A stretch of DNA of 64,000 bases from Roseospira visakhapatnamensis (GCF_014197915.1 NZ_JACIGK010000001.1:1-64000), one strand, 5' to 3'; shown: positions 21,655 to 30,412, counted from the first letter of the stretch. A program made the numbers and translations. The notes: generated by a model not told the origin, from the letters alone.

Positions 21655-24480
21655 CTACCCGGTCGCCCCCAGGCCGGCGGCGATGGCGTTGACGGTCTGC
21701 AGCAGCGACGGCAGGCGGGTTTCGGCCTGATGGTCCTTGCCGGCGGCGCGCAACGCCCGCCAGTCGCGCAGCAGGGCGATCTGCTGACGGTGCAGCGGCT
21801 CCAGCGCCGGCGCGCGCAGGTCCAGGGCGCGGGCCACGCGGGGCCGGGTCTTCGACAACGGTCCCTGGTAGATGGCCTCCAGGCTGGTCCGGGTGCGCTC
21901 GTATTCCTCCAGGATCAGGCCCAACAGGCGATCGCGGATCTCGGCCTCGTCCACCAGGGCGGCGTAGCGGCGCATGATGTCGGCGTCGGCCGAGGCCCAG
22001 GCGGTGGCCGCGTTGCTGATCAGGTAGTGCAGCGGCGGCCACTTGACCGCGCGCTTGGTCTCGGCCAGGCGCTCGAAGGCGTCGGGGTCGTCGGCGCGCA
22101 GGGTCTCCAGCGCCGTTCCCACGCCGAACCAGCCGGACACCAGGAAGCGCGCCTGACTCCAGGCGAACACCCAGGGGATGGCGCGCAGGTCCTCCAGGGT
22201 ACGCCGGCCGCTGCGCCGCGCCGGGCGGGAGCCGATGCGGCTGGACTCGATCACGTCGATGGGCGTGGCCTGGGCATAGAAGGTCATGAAGCCGTCGGCT
22301 TCCAGAAGCTCCCGATAGCGAAGGCGGCTGACCTCGGCCAGGCGATCCATGACCGGTCCCAGGCCATGGTCGGAGGGGGGGCCGCGCCGGTCGCGCAACG
22401 TCGCATTCAGGGCACCGGCCTCCAGAAGTTCCAGGTTGTGGGAGGCGGTCGGGATGTTGGCGTACTTCTGGGAGATGGTCTCGCCCTGCTCCGTCAGGCG
22501 CAGGTCCCCGGCGATGGCCCCGAAGGGCTGGGCGCGCACGAAGCGATGGGTGGGGCCGGACCCCCGGCTGATGGTGCCACCACGGCCGTGGAAGAAGCGG
22601 ATGCGCACGCCGTGGCGGCGCCCCACCTCGGCCATGGCCGCCTGGGCGCGATGCAGGCCCCACTGGCTGGCCATCAGGCCGCCGTCCTTGCCGCTGTCGC
22701 TGTAGCCGACCATGACCTGTTGCACCAGGTCGGCGGCGCCGCTGTCGGCGCGCTGGCGCTCCAGGCTGGCGCGGGTGACCGGGTGGGACAGGAAGGCCTC
22801 CAGAATGCCGGCCCCATGGTCCAGGTCCTCGATGGTCTCGAACAGGGGCACCACCGGCAGGCGGCAGGCGGCCGAGGCGCCCGGCTCCACGTGCAGCAAC
22901 CCGGCCTCGCGGGCCAGCAGGGTGATCACCAGCAGGTCCGACAGGCCGCGCGTCATGCTGACGATCAGCGCCCCCAGGCCATCGGTGCCGCGCGCGCGCA
23001 CCCGCTCCGCCACCACCCGCAGGCAGCCGAGCACGCTGGCCGCCTCCGTGCCGACGCGTTCGCCGTCGTGCACGAACGGACGCGGCGAGGCCAGTTCGGC
23101 ACTCAGGAACGCCACCCGCCGGGCCTCGTCCCAGGTTGGAAAGTCGGCGCCACCGTCGATGCCGGCGGCCACCAGCAACTGCGCCAGGGCGCGGTCGTGA
23201 AAGGCGCTGTTCTGGCGAATGTCCAGCACCGCCAGGTGGAAGCCGAAGGACCGCACCAGGGTGCGCACCCGCGCCACGTCACGCATCGCCAGGCGGCGGG
23301 CGCCCACCGCGACCAGCGTGTCGCCCAGCAGGTCCACGTCGGCCATCAGGGTCTCCACACGCCGGTAGTGGCCCTCGGGCACGGGACCGGCGGCCGGCGG
23401 CAGGGCGGCGATCATCAGGTTGACCAACTGGCGCCACGGCTCGCCTGGATTGCGGGACCGCGCCGCGTCGCCCGGCGCGCCCAGGTCCTCGGTCAGGGCC
23501 TGGATGCGGGCCATCAGGGCCGGCGGCGCCGGCTGGCGCGAGACCGTCAGCGACAGGCCGGCGGCCAGCGCCTCCAGCCGGTGGCGAAGGTTCTCCAGGG
23601 CCATCGCCGACAGCTGCTCCAGCGCCCAGGCGGTCACCTCGGGGGTCACGAAGGGATGACCGTCGCGGTCGCCCCCCACCCAGGTGCCGAAGCTGACGCG
23701 CGGCCGGCGGGTCGGATCGTCCAGCAGCTTGGGGTCGAAGCCGACCCGCGTCCAGGCGGTGCGCAAGCGCCGCTCCAGCCACGGCAGCACCTGCGGGAAC
23801 ATGGTGCCCAGGAAGTACAGGATGATCCCCAGTTCGCCCTCGACGGTGGGCTTTTCCAGCAGGATCTCGCCGGTGCGCCAGAGCCGCTCCAGCGCCGCCT
23901 TGGTCTCGTCGCGCAACGCGGCGCGCTCGCCCGGGGTCCACATCTGGTTCTCGTTGTCCACCAGGAGGCGGTAGACCGCGCGATGATGGTGCAACACGCT
24001 GGCCCGCTTGGCCTCGGTGGGGTGGGCGGTCAGCACCGGTTCGACGCGGATGTCGCCCAGGGCCTTGGCGATCTCCTCGGGCGTCCAGCCGTCGGCGGCC
24101 AGACGCACCAGAACCTGCTCCCACGAGCCGGAGTCGGCCTCCAGGGCGCCACCGGACTCCACCTGGCGGCGGGTTTGGGCAAGCGCGTTTTCCTCGGCCT
24201 GCTGCAGGATCTGGAAGGCGATGGAGCGGGCCTCGACGCAGCGAGTCGCCAGCGGGTCGTGGGGATCCTCCGGCCAGGTGTTGGCGCCGTCGGGATCGGT
24301 GGCCACCAGGGCGGTGTCGGTGCGCGGCCAGGGCAGACGCTCGGCCACCGGCGACTCTCCGATATCGCGCAACACCTCGGCGAACGCATCCATGAGGTGC
24401 CTAAGATCCTGATCGACCTTGGGCAGGGCGGCATCGTCGGTCAGGCGGGAGGTCAGGCGGGCGGTGTTGCTGGCGGGCAT
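21655..24480 (-). CDS. ppc: Phosphoenolpyruvate carboxylase
   Basis: This 941-residue enzyme carboxylates PEP to oxaloacetate to refill the TCA cycle. The catalytic motifs are 'VLTAHPTEAKRASVLHHH', 'FHGRGGTISRGSG' (FHGRGG loop), 'GYSDSGKDGG' and the C-terminal 'MAYSD'-equivalent region. It ends in 'TVNAIAAGLGATG', the usual Gly-terminated tail. Length is normal for the bacterial type. The ATG at 24480 starts 'MPASNTARLTSRL'. About 217 bases separate it from the ABC gene; these hold the ppc promoter region but no clear hexamers. The gene appears monocistronic. Confidence 0.96.
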   Translation of the reverse strand: MPASNTARLTSRLTDDAALPKVDQDLRHLMDAFAEVLRDIGESPVAERLPWPRTDTALVATDPDGANTWPEDPHDPLATRCVEARSIAFQILQQAEENALAQTRRQVESGGALEADSGSWEQVLVRLAADGWTPEEIAKALGDIRVEPVLTAHPTEAKRASVLHHHRAVYRLLVDNENQMWTPGERAALRDETKAALERLWRTGEILLEKPTVEGELGIILYFLGTMFPQVLPWLERRLRTAWTRVGFDPKLLDDPTRRPRVSFGTWVGGDRDGHPFVTPEVTAWALEQLSAMALENLRHRLEALAAGLSLTVSRQPAPPALMARIQALTEDLGAPGDAARSRNPGEPWRQLVNLMIAALPPAAGPVPEGHYRRVETLMADVDLLGDTLVAVGARRLAMRDVARVRTLVRSFGFHLAVLDIRQNSAFHDRALAQLLVAAGIDGGADFPTWDEARRVAFLSAELASPRPFVHDGERVGTEAASVLGCLRVVAERVRARGTDGLGALIVSMTRGLSDLLVITLLAREAGLLHVEPGASAACRLPVVPLFETIEDLDHGAGILEAFLSHPVTRASLERQRADSGAADLVQQVMVGYSDSGKDGGLMASQWGLHRAQAAMAEVGRRHGVRIRFFHGRGGTISRGSGPTHRFVRAQPFGAIAGDLRLTEQGETISQKYANIPTASHNLELLEAGALNATLRDRRGPPSDHGLGPVMDRLAEVSRLRYRELLEADGFMTFYAQATPIDVIESSRIGSRPARRSGRRTLEDLRAIPWVFAWSQARFLVSGWFGVGTALETLRADDPDAFERLAETKRAVKWPPLHYLISNAATAWASADADIMRRYAALVDEAEIRDRLLGLILEEYERTRTSLEAIYQGPLSKTRPRVARALDLRAPALEPLHRQQIALLRDWRALRAAGKDHQAETRLPSLLQTVNAIAAGLGATG

Positions 24481-24697
24481 GGCGGGTCTCTGCGCATCCG
24501 GAGGGAGACGGACCGAGGATCAAGCGGGAACTCGGGGGCGGCGTCGGCCGACAACGAGGAACAGGGCGCATCAGACTCTCACGCGGCATGCGCGCGCCCC
24601 GTTCGGCCGAACCATCTGCAAGGTACCGGTTTCGCGCGTCAACGCAACGCCGTCGATCAAGACCCTTGCGTGACGGCCGCGCGCCGGTCGCCGCGCC

Positions 24698-27600
24698 CTA
24701 CTTCCGTGCCCCCTGCCCCATCTGGCGCATCACGGTCTCCAGACGCTTGGCGATGGTGCGGGTCAGCACCGCGCCCACCTGGGTGTTGTCCTCGATCAGC
24801 CGCACGAACACCTCGCCGGAGATGCGCAGCACCTCCAGCGTGCCCTTGGCGCGCACGGTGGCGGTGCGCGGCGCCTCGCACAGCAGCGCCAGTTCCCCCA
24901 CCAGGTCGCCGGGGCCGCGCTCGGCGATGATCGTCTCGTCGCCGCCGACCTCCAGCACGACCTGGGCGGTGCCTTCGATGATCACGTAGGCCACGTCCCC
25001 CGGTTCGTCCTGGCGCATGACCACCTCGCCGTCGCGGTAGACGACGCGGGCGCTGGCGAAGGCCAGCAGCTTCAGGGTGGACAGGTCGAGTCCCGCGAAG
25101 AACGCCAGCCGCTTCAGGATCGCGGCCTCGCGGGCGATGGCCGACGTTTCCTTGTCGTCGCTGGGCGGCGCCGCCGCCTCGTCCGGCGACGGGGCCTTCA
25201 CCTCCGTCTCCGCCTCGACCTCGTCGGACGGCGTGCTCACCACCTTGCCCCCCGAGACCCGCCAGACGTGGTCGAAGGTCATGGCCGGGTCCGGCGGCTC
25301 GCTGTCGGCCCACACCAGGGCACGGCCGGCCATCTCGTCGCGCGCGCCGCGCGCCAGGGCCTCGCGCGCGCCGCTGTCCAGCGCCCCGGTGGCGCCGCTG
25401 AGCACCAGCAGGCCGGGCCGCTTCATCAGCGCCCGGGCCACCAGCAGCTTCTGCCGCTGGGACCCCGACAGCCGGCGGCCGGCGATGCCGATATCGGTGT
25501 CCAGCCCCAGGTCGATCAACGGCCCGGTCAGGTCCTGGGCCTCCAGCACCCGGGTCAGCACCTCGCGGACCCGCTCCTCGCCATCGGGACGGTCCACGGC
25601 GACACGCCCGAACAGCACGTTGACCCGCACCGTCGCCGCCGGGTTGTAGCGCTCCGGGTCGAGGCCATGCACCTGGATGCCGTCGGCGCCGGCGGCCTCG
25701 GCCAGCGTCGCCTGGACCGTGGACCGCGCGGCGACGATGCGCGCCTGCAGCGACTCGCCGATCAGGCCCAGGCGGTGGCGCGCCGGCGTGAGGGCCAGGG
25801 TCAGGCCGCGCAAGGTGTCCTGGTCCGCCTCGGACAGGCTGGCCGCCCCCTTGGCCTTGGCCTGACGGAGGATGCGGCGATGGTCGTCCAGCGCGGCGGC
25901 GTCGAAGAACCCGAAGCGATCGAAGAACTCGTGGCCCGGCGGCAGGTCGCGGAACAGCTCCACCATGCGCTGGGCCAGGCTCAGGCCGATGTCCAGGAAC
26001 TCGTCCCACAGGTCCACCGCGCGCAGCGCCTGACCGAAGGCCGGATGCGCGGCCAGCGGCCCGCCCGGACCGGACCCGCCCGGGCCGCCCGCGCCCCGCG
26101 TGATGCCGAACACCAGGTTCTCGGCGACACTGGCGCTGTGGTTGTAACGCGCCGGGTCGAATCGCTCGACCCGATCCCCCAGGCCGGCCGCCTCCAGGTC
26201 GCGGGCGAAGCGGGCGCGCGCCTCCAGCAGGGCCTCGGTCAGGTCGGGACGGTCCGCCGGATCGATCACCGCCCGCAGACCGAAGGCGATCACATCGTCC
26301 TCCAGGCTGACGCGGGCCAGGACCCGGCGCGCCCGCGCCGCCAGGGGGTCGTCGGACTCGCCGTCGTCGCCCTCGCCGCCGCTCCAGGGTCCGTCGTCCC
26401 GCTCCACCGCGTTGCCGCTCATCTCGGCCTCGCGCCGGTCGCGCCCCTCGCGCACCGCGCCCGCCCCGTCGGCCGGCGCCCGCTTCAGGCCGTAGTGCAG
26501 GGCTTCGCCGAGGGTGCCGGCCCGCAGGTAGGAGTCCTGGTCCACATAGGCCACCCAGCGGCCCATCACCGCCGGCGGCAGGGCCCCCAGCGGCTGGCCG
26601 TCCAGGGTCAGTTGCCCCCGCGACAGCGGCAGCAGACCGGCGAGCACCTGCGCCAGTTCCGGCCGGCCGCTGCCGGTGTGGCCCAACAGCGCCACGTGCT
26701 GGTTCAGGGTCAGGCTCAGGGTGGCGCCGTCGACCGGGCGGGTACCGTCGTCGGTCTCCACCACGCCGGCGGTCAGCGAAAGCCGACTCCGGGAGGTGGG
26801 CATGGACGGTGCCGGGGCAGAGGTCGCGCCGGACTCCGACGCCGACACCCCGGATGCCCCCGGAGGCGCCAGGGTTCGGGTGGTCGGCAGCATGCCGTCG
26901 GGCGCGAACTGCTCGATCAGCACGCCATAGCGGACGCGCGCGTCCTCCATGGTCTGGTAGTAGCGCAGCAACTCCTTCCACGGGCCGTAGATGTCCTTGT
27001 AGGCGGCCAGCACGGCCACCAGGGCCCCGATGGAGAGGTCGCCGCGAATCACCAGGTACCCGCCAATGGCATAAAAGAAGAAGGGCGTGACCTGGGAAAA
27101 GAAGTTATTGAGAAACTTAATCAGAAATTTATATTTATAGATGTCGAAGCGGATAAAATATATGTGGTGAAGGATACTGGAAAAACCGGCCAGTTCATAA
27201 CGTTCCGTGTTATTGACCCGAATGTCGGCCACGCCGGAGACCGTCTCGCCGATCCGGTCCGACATGTGCCGCAGGGTGCGCACCCGCTCCTTGTTCAGGG
27301 CGTTGACCTTGCGTTGCAGCTTGGGGATCAGCCAGACCTGAATGGGATAGAGGGCGATGGCCGCCGCCCCCAGCACCGGGTCCTGCATGAACATGAAGGT
27401 CAGGATGGTGAGCAGGATCCCGCCCTGAAAGGCCGGCAGCGCCAGGGCATCGCCGAAGAAACCGCCCAGGGGCTCGCTCTCCTGGGAGATCATGGCCACC
27501 GTCTGGCCCTGACTGACCGAGCGGAAATGCGGCAGCGGGAAGCGCAGGATGCGTTCGATCAGCATATAGCGCAGGCGCCGCAGCATGCGTTCGGCGATCA

Positions 27601-27886
27601 CCCCGCGGTACACGTTGATGGCGTACTTGAAGCCGCCGTTGATCAACATGAGCGCGAGAAAAATGCCGCACAGCACCCAGAGATAGGTGACCTGGTCCAT
27701 GTCCAGGCCAAAGAAACTTCGGGCGCCGTCTCCGCCACCGATGGCGTCGTTGATGATGCGCTTGGGCACCTCGAACGAGACGTAGAGGAACGGGAACGAG
27801 ATCACCGTCAGCAGCAGCACGCGCACCTGCTGGCCGCGGCTGAACGACCAGACAAAGCGGAAGATCGATGGCGGCATCGGGGCCAT
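24698..27886 (-). CDS. ABC exporter-like protein with degenerate expanded ATPase domain and C-terminal cNMP-binding domain
   Basis: The 1062-residue protein starts with an ABC type-1 membrane domain (about 1-340). Its nucleotide-binding domain is abnormal. Walker A (residues 402-411, 'GHTGSGRPEL') has Arg408 for the catalytic Lys. The signature at 806 is 'LSGSQRQK'. Walker B (826-837, 'LLVLSGATGALD') has Ser and Gly in place of Asp and Glu. About 400 residues separate Walker A from the signature instead of the usual 100-130. The insert contains two motifs resembling the post-Q-loop segment. Residues about 930-1045 form a cyclic-nucleotide-binding domain ('GDLVGELALLCEAPRTATV'). ATG 27886 is preferred; the frame stays open to 28225 only through a repeat element. 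Substrate and activity are unknown; it may act as a sensor or regulated flippase rather than a normal exporter. Confidence 0.85.
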   Translation of the reverse strand: MAPMPPSIFRFVWSFSRGQQVRVLLLTVISFPFLYVSFEVPKRIINDAIGGGDGARSFFGLDMDQVTYLWVLCGIFLALMLINGGFKYAINVYRGVIAERMLRRLRYMLIERILRFPLPHFRSVSQGQTVAMISQESEPLGGFFGDALALPAFQGGILLTILTFMFMQDPVLGAAAIALYPIQVWLIPKLQRKVNALNKERVRTLRHMSDRIGETVSGVADIRVNNTERYELAGFSSILHHIYFIRFDIYKYKFLIKFLNNFFSQVTPFFFYAIGGYLVIRGDLSIGALVAVLAAYKDIYGPWKELLRYYQTMEDARVRYGVLIEQFAPDGMLPTTRTLAPPGASGVSASESGATSAPAPSMPTSRSRLSLTAGVVETDDGTRPVDGATLSLTLNQHVALLGHTGSGRPELAQVLAGLLPLSRGQLTLDGQPLGALPPAVMGRWVAYVDQDSYLRAGTLGEALHYGLKRAPADGAGAVREGRDRREAEMSGNAVERDDGPWSGGEGDDGESDDPLAARARRVLARVSLEDDVIAFGLRAVIDPADRPDLTEALLEARARFARDLEAAGLGDRVERFDPARYNHSASVAENLVFGITRGAGGPGGSGPGGPLAAHPAFGQALRAVDLWDEFLDIGLSLAQRMVELFRDLPPGHEFFDRFGFFDAAALDDHRRILRQAKAKGAASLSEADQDTLRGLTLALTPARHRLGLIGESLQARIVAARSTVQATLAEAAGADGIQVHGLDPERYNPAATVRVNVLFGRVAVDRPDGEERVREVLTRVLEAQDLTGPLIDLGLDTDIGIAGRRLSGSQRQKLLVARALMKRPGLLVLSGATGALDSGAREALARGARDEMAGRALVWADSEPPDPAMTFDHVWRVSGGKVVSTPSDEVEAETEVKAPSPDEAAAPPSDDKETSAIAREAAILKRLAFFAGLDLSTLKLLAFASARVVYRDGEVVMRQDEPGDVAYVIIEGTAQVVLEVGGDETIIAERGPGDLVGELALLCEAPRTATVRAKGTLEVLRISGEVFVRLIEDNTQVGAVLTRTIAKRLETVMRQMGQGARK

Positions 27887-28007
27887 CCCTGGTTTTCGGA
27901 GACCGGCACAGGATGCCCGCGTCCGGCGCGCCTGGGAAGGGGGTCCGTGCCCCGTCGCCGGGTCATCACGCGCCCCGCCCGGGGCTGCCTTTCCAAGCGG
28001 GGGTTGT

Positions 28008-28234
28008 ATGATGCCAACGGTCATTGAGAATGACCGTTGCAGTCCGTGGCCAGCCCGCTCCCCCTCCCGGCCACCCCCCAGTGTTTCCTTGGGGCAGTAT
28101 ACTTGGGGTGGCCGGGAGGGGGAGCGGGCCGGTACCGCCCTGGCACCGCTTTGCGGTGCCAAGATCTGGAACATCCGGGCGCCTGCAAGGCGCCCGGGGG
28201 CGGATGAGTCACACTCATCCGCCACTGGTATGAT
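28008..28234 (+). repeat. Five-hairpin element, copy A
   Basis: This 227-base element has five consecutive perfect hairpins. HP1 pairs 28015-28025 with 28029-28039 (11 bp). HP2 pairs 28053-28077 with 28105-28129 (25 bp, 27-base loop). HP3 is TGGCACCGC/GCGGTGCCA (9 bp) at 28141-28161. HP4 is CCGGGCGCC/GGCGCCCGG (9 bp). HP5 is GGCGGATGAGT/ACTCATCCGCC (11 bp) ending near 28222. The ends are roughly inverted (ATGATGCCA / TGGTATGAT). A second copy in the opposite orientation lies at 55686-55896. It sits between the ABC gene and ectC, in both genes' upstream regions. No open frame inside it is credible. It could be a transposable palindromic repeat or a structured RNA. Confidence 0.9.
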
Positions 28235-28323
28235 GCCGCCCGACGGACGACGGGACGTCGTGAGTCCGGCGGCCGGCGTGACGGCGCCGACGCCACCACC
28301 CGCATCATGAAGGCCATCATCCG

Positions 28324-28743
28324 ATGATCATCAAGCACCTGGACGACCTGCTCGGCACCGACGCCGAGGTGGACGGCGGCACCTGGATCAGCCGCCGCTT
28401 CCTGCTGCGGCGGGACGGCATGGGCTTCTCGCTGCATGACACCATCATCAAGGCGGGCACCGAGACCGCCATCCACTACCCCCACCACCTGGAGGCCGTG
28501 TACTGCGTCGGCGGCGACGGCGAGATCGAGGATCTGGCGACCGGCGCCGTGCACCCACTGCGGGACGGATCGCTGTATGCGCTGGACCGCCACGATCGCC
28601 ATATCGTGCGCGGCGGCCGCGAGGACATGCGCCTGGTGGCCGTGTTCAACCCGCCGCTGACGGGCCGCGAGGTGCACGACGAGGACGGCGGGTTTCCGCT
28701 GATCACCGAGGAGGACGAGGCGGCGGCCGGCGCGCCGGCGTGA
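28324..28743 (+). CDS. ectC: Ectoine synthase-like cupin (solitary EctC)
   Basis: This 139-residue cupin matches EctC across its length: '[27 protein letters not shown]', '[16 protein letters not shown]' and '[18 protein letters not shown]'. The Glu, Tyr and His of the metal site (in 'HLEAVYC' and 'YALDRHDRH') are kept. EctC cyclises N-gamma-acetyl-diaminobutyrate to the osmoprotectant ectoine. No ectA, ectB, ectD or ask_ect is adjacent, so either the substrate genes are elsewhere, the substrate is taken up, or the enzyme makes a related cyclic product. It lies 90 bases downstream of repeat copy A. The start ATG 28324 is the first in frame. Confidence 0.92.
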   Translation: MIIKHLDDLLGTDAEVDGGTWISRRFLLRRDGMGFSLHDTIIKAGTETAIHYPHHLEAVYCVGGDGEIEDLATGAVHPLRDGSLYALDRHDRHIVRGGREDMRLVAVFNPPLTGREVHDEDGGFPLITEEDEAAAGAPA

Positions 28744-28748
28744 CCGCC

Positions 28749-29384
28749 CTACCGGAACACGCGCAGCACCCAGGCATTGCCGCCGCGCGGGCTGGTCAGG
28801 TCCGCCGAGTCCAGCACCGTCCACGCGGGGCCGTCCAGCGCCGCGCGCAGGGCGTTGAACGGGCCATGGGCGCCGCTGTCGGGGCGGCGCGGCACCTGGA
28901 GGGTGGCCACCATCACGCCCTCCGGCGCCAGCCACCGCCGATACCGGTCCAGCCAGGTGATCGAGTCCGCGCTGTAGCTGAGAACCTCGGTCAGAACGAT
29001 GGCGTCATAGGGCGGATCCTCCGGCGCGGGCCTGTAGTCCGCCAGCCCGGCGCGCCGCAGCCGCGCGCGCGCCGCGTCCGCCGTGCCGATCATCCGGGCG
29101 GCGGTCTCCAGGGCCACGGCCGAGAGGTCGAAGCCGATGTAGGTGAGCGACGGCCGCTCTCCCACCACGTGGCGGAACAGCGCCCCCTCGCCGCAGCCGG
29201 CGTCCAGCACCGTCCCGCCATCGGGCACCAGATGCCGGAGCCACGCGGCGATGATGCCGTAGCGCGGCGCTTCCCCCAGACCGTGCAGACGCGCGAAGTC
29301 ACCGGCGCGGTACGCCTCGTCCCAGGCCGCCGGATCGGCGCCCAAGTGGCGGCGACGCGGACGGCGCGCGGCGCCATCGGCCAT
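28749..29384 (-). CDS. Class I SAM-dependent methyltransferase
   Basis: The 211-residue protein has the Rossmann methyltransferase motif I 'GGTVLDAGCGEGALFRHV', motif II region 'LTYIGFDLSAVALETA' and motif IV region 'YDAIVLTEVLSYSA'. The target is unknown; it resembles small-molecule (Tehb/UbiE-type) enzymes rather than RNA methylases. The ATG at 29384 overlaps the last base of the DUF1150 stop; an in-frame TTG at 29387 is an alternative. It is the third gene of a minus-strand group with hsp20 and the DUF1150 gene. It converges with ectC, from whose stop its own stop is 5 bases away. Confidence 0.88.
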   Translation of the reverse strand: MADGAARRPRRRHLGADPAAWDEAYRAGDFARLHGLGEAPRYGIIAAWLRHLVPDGGTVLDAGCGEGALFRHVVGERPSLTYIGFDLSAVALETAARMIGTADAARARLRRAGLADYRPAPEDPPYDAIVLTEVLSYSADSITWLDRYRRWLAPEGVMVATLQVPRRPDSGAHGPFNALRAALDGPAWTVLDSADLTSPRGGNAWVLRVFR

Positions 29385-29716
29385 CAATGCACGCTGAGCG
29401 GCTGCATGTCGTGCTGCAACGTGGCGGCGACGGCCAGGTCACGGCCCGGCGCCATGCCGATGCGCTCGCCGTTGGCGGCGTGGATGGACCAGCCCACCTG
29501 GCCGCCCTGGTCGGACTCGTTGCCCTCGTCGTCCAGGCGCACGGCGCGGATGTAGGCGATGTGGTTCAGACCCAGCCGCGCGAAATCGCGCGGGCTCAGG
29601 TCGCCGACACGCCCGCCCCGCTCGTCTCCGGAGGCGTCCGCGGTGACGTCGTCGCCGGTCCCGGCGCCGACAGGATCATCATGGTCTTCATTGCGATCGT
29701 GGTCGTCCTGACGCAT
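29384..29716 (-). CDS. DUF1150 family protein
   Basis: The 110-residue protein has an acidic, His/Asp-rich N-terminal half followed by the conserved segment 'DFARLGLNHIAYIRAVRLDDEGN...GWSIHAANGERIGMAPGRDLAVAATLQHDMQPLSVH', which matches the alphaproteobacterial DUF1150 family. Its function is unknown. A strong AGGAGG lies 9 bases before the ATG at 29716. It follows the small heat-shock gene by 32 bases, the usual neighbour of DUF1150 genes in alphaproteobacteria, so a stress-related role with Hsp20 is a reasonable inference. Confidence 0.88.
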   Translation of the reverse strand: MRQDDHDRNEDHDDPVGAGTGDDVTADASGDERGGRVGDLSPRDFARLGLNHIAYIRAVRLDDEGNESDQGGQVGWSIHAANGERIGMAPGRDLAVAATLQHDMQPLSVH

Positions 29717-29748
29717 AACGCAGTCCTCCTGGGCTGACCCCTCCTGGC

Positions 29749-30258
29749 TCAAGCCTTTCCGGCCATGGCTCCGGGCACGAGTCCGGCCGCCACGGCCGCC
29801 TGATCCGAGTCGTCCACCGCCGACAGTCCCGTCTCGGGCGACGCCTCGGCGCTGGTGATGGCGATGCGGCGCACCTGGGGCTGCGGCAAGGGCCGGTCGA
29901 GATCCACATGCAACAGTCCGTTGGCGAGGTGGGCACCGACGATTTCCATGCCCTCGGCCAGCACGAAGGCCCGCTGGAACTGACGCGCCGCGATGCCCCG
30001 GTGCAGGAACACGCGGTCCCCGTCGTCTGGCCCCTGGCGGCCGCGAATGACCAGTTGCGATTCCTCGACGGACACCGACAGGTCGTCCAGCGCGAAGCCG
30101 GCCACCGCCAGCGTGATCCGCAGGTGGGTTTCCCCCAACTGCTCGATGTTGTAGGGCGGATAGGCGTCCGCCTGGCTTTTCTGGACCCGGTCCAGAAGCC
30201 GTTCGAAATGGTCGAATCCCAGCAGCAACGGGCTGTTGAACCCGGACACACGGGTCAT
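29749..30258 (-). CDS. Small heat-shock protein, Hsp20 family
   Basis: This 169-residue holdase chaperone has an IbpA-like N-terminus ('GFDHFERLLDRVQKSQADAYPPYNIEQLGE') and an alpha-crystallin domain ('LRITLAVAGFALDDLSVSVEESQLVIRGRQ...FLHRGIAARQFQRAFVLAEGMEIVGAHLANGLLHVDL'). The C-terminal tail is Ala/Asp-rich and lacks a clear I-x-I motif. It would bind unfolding proteins without ATP. It leads the operon with DUF1150 and methyltransferase genes. A CTTGAC motif on the minus strand (near 30412-30407) may be part of a heat-shock promoter, but its -10 spacing is poor. Confidence 0.93.
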   Translation of the reverse strand: MTRVSGFNSPLLLGFDHFERLLDRVQKSQADAYPPYNIEQLGETHLRITLAVAGFALDDLSVSVEESQLVIRGRQGPDDGDRVFLHRGIAARQFQRAFVLAEGMEIVGAHLANGLLHVDLDRPLPQPQVRRIAITSAEASPETGLSAVDDSDQAAVAAGLVPGAMAGKA

Positions 30259-30412
30259 GGGTGGTCCGCCTCCCTCGGTCGAGCGCGTTCGTCGGCGGAC
30301 CCGACGCGTCGGCGTCCGCCATCCCACGGCACGGTTGTCCGCGACCCCGGACCGGGCATCGCGGCATCCCGCACCACGATCATATTTCGGTCGGGACCGG
30401 CCGTCCGTCAAG

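Noticed and set aside
27090-27200. AT-rich patch inside the ABC gene, first suspected as an insertion
   Set aside because: The frame continues without break and encodes an aromatic, hydrophobic membrane segment ('FLIKFLNNFFSQVTPFFFYAIGG') with a matching place in the ABC type-1 fold.
28141-28161. TGGCACCGC...TTGCGG in the repeat as a sigma-54 promoter
   Set aside because: GG and GC are only 9 bases apart instead of 10, and the sequence is part of a perfect hairpin; copy B has TTCGC there.
27887-28225. N-terminal extension of the ABC protein through repeat copy A
   Set aside because: The frame is open, but the extra 113 residues are encoded by the hairpin repeat and are Pro/Gly/Arg-rich. The conserved membrane domain begins at 27886.
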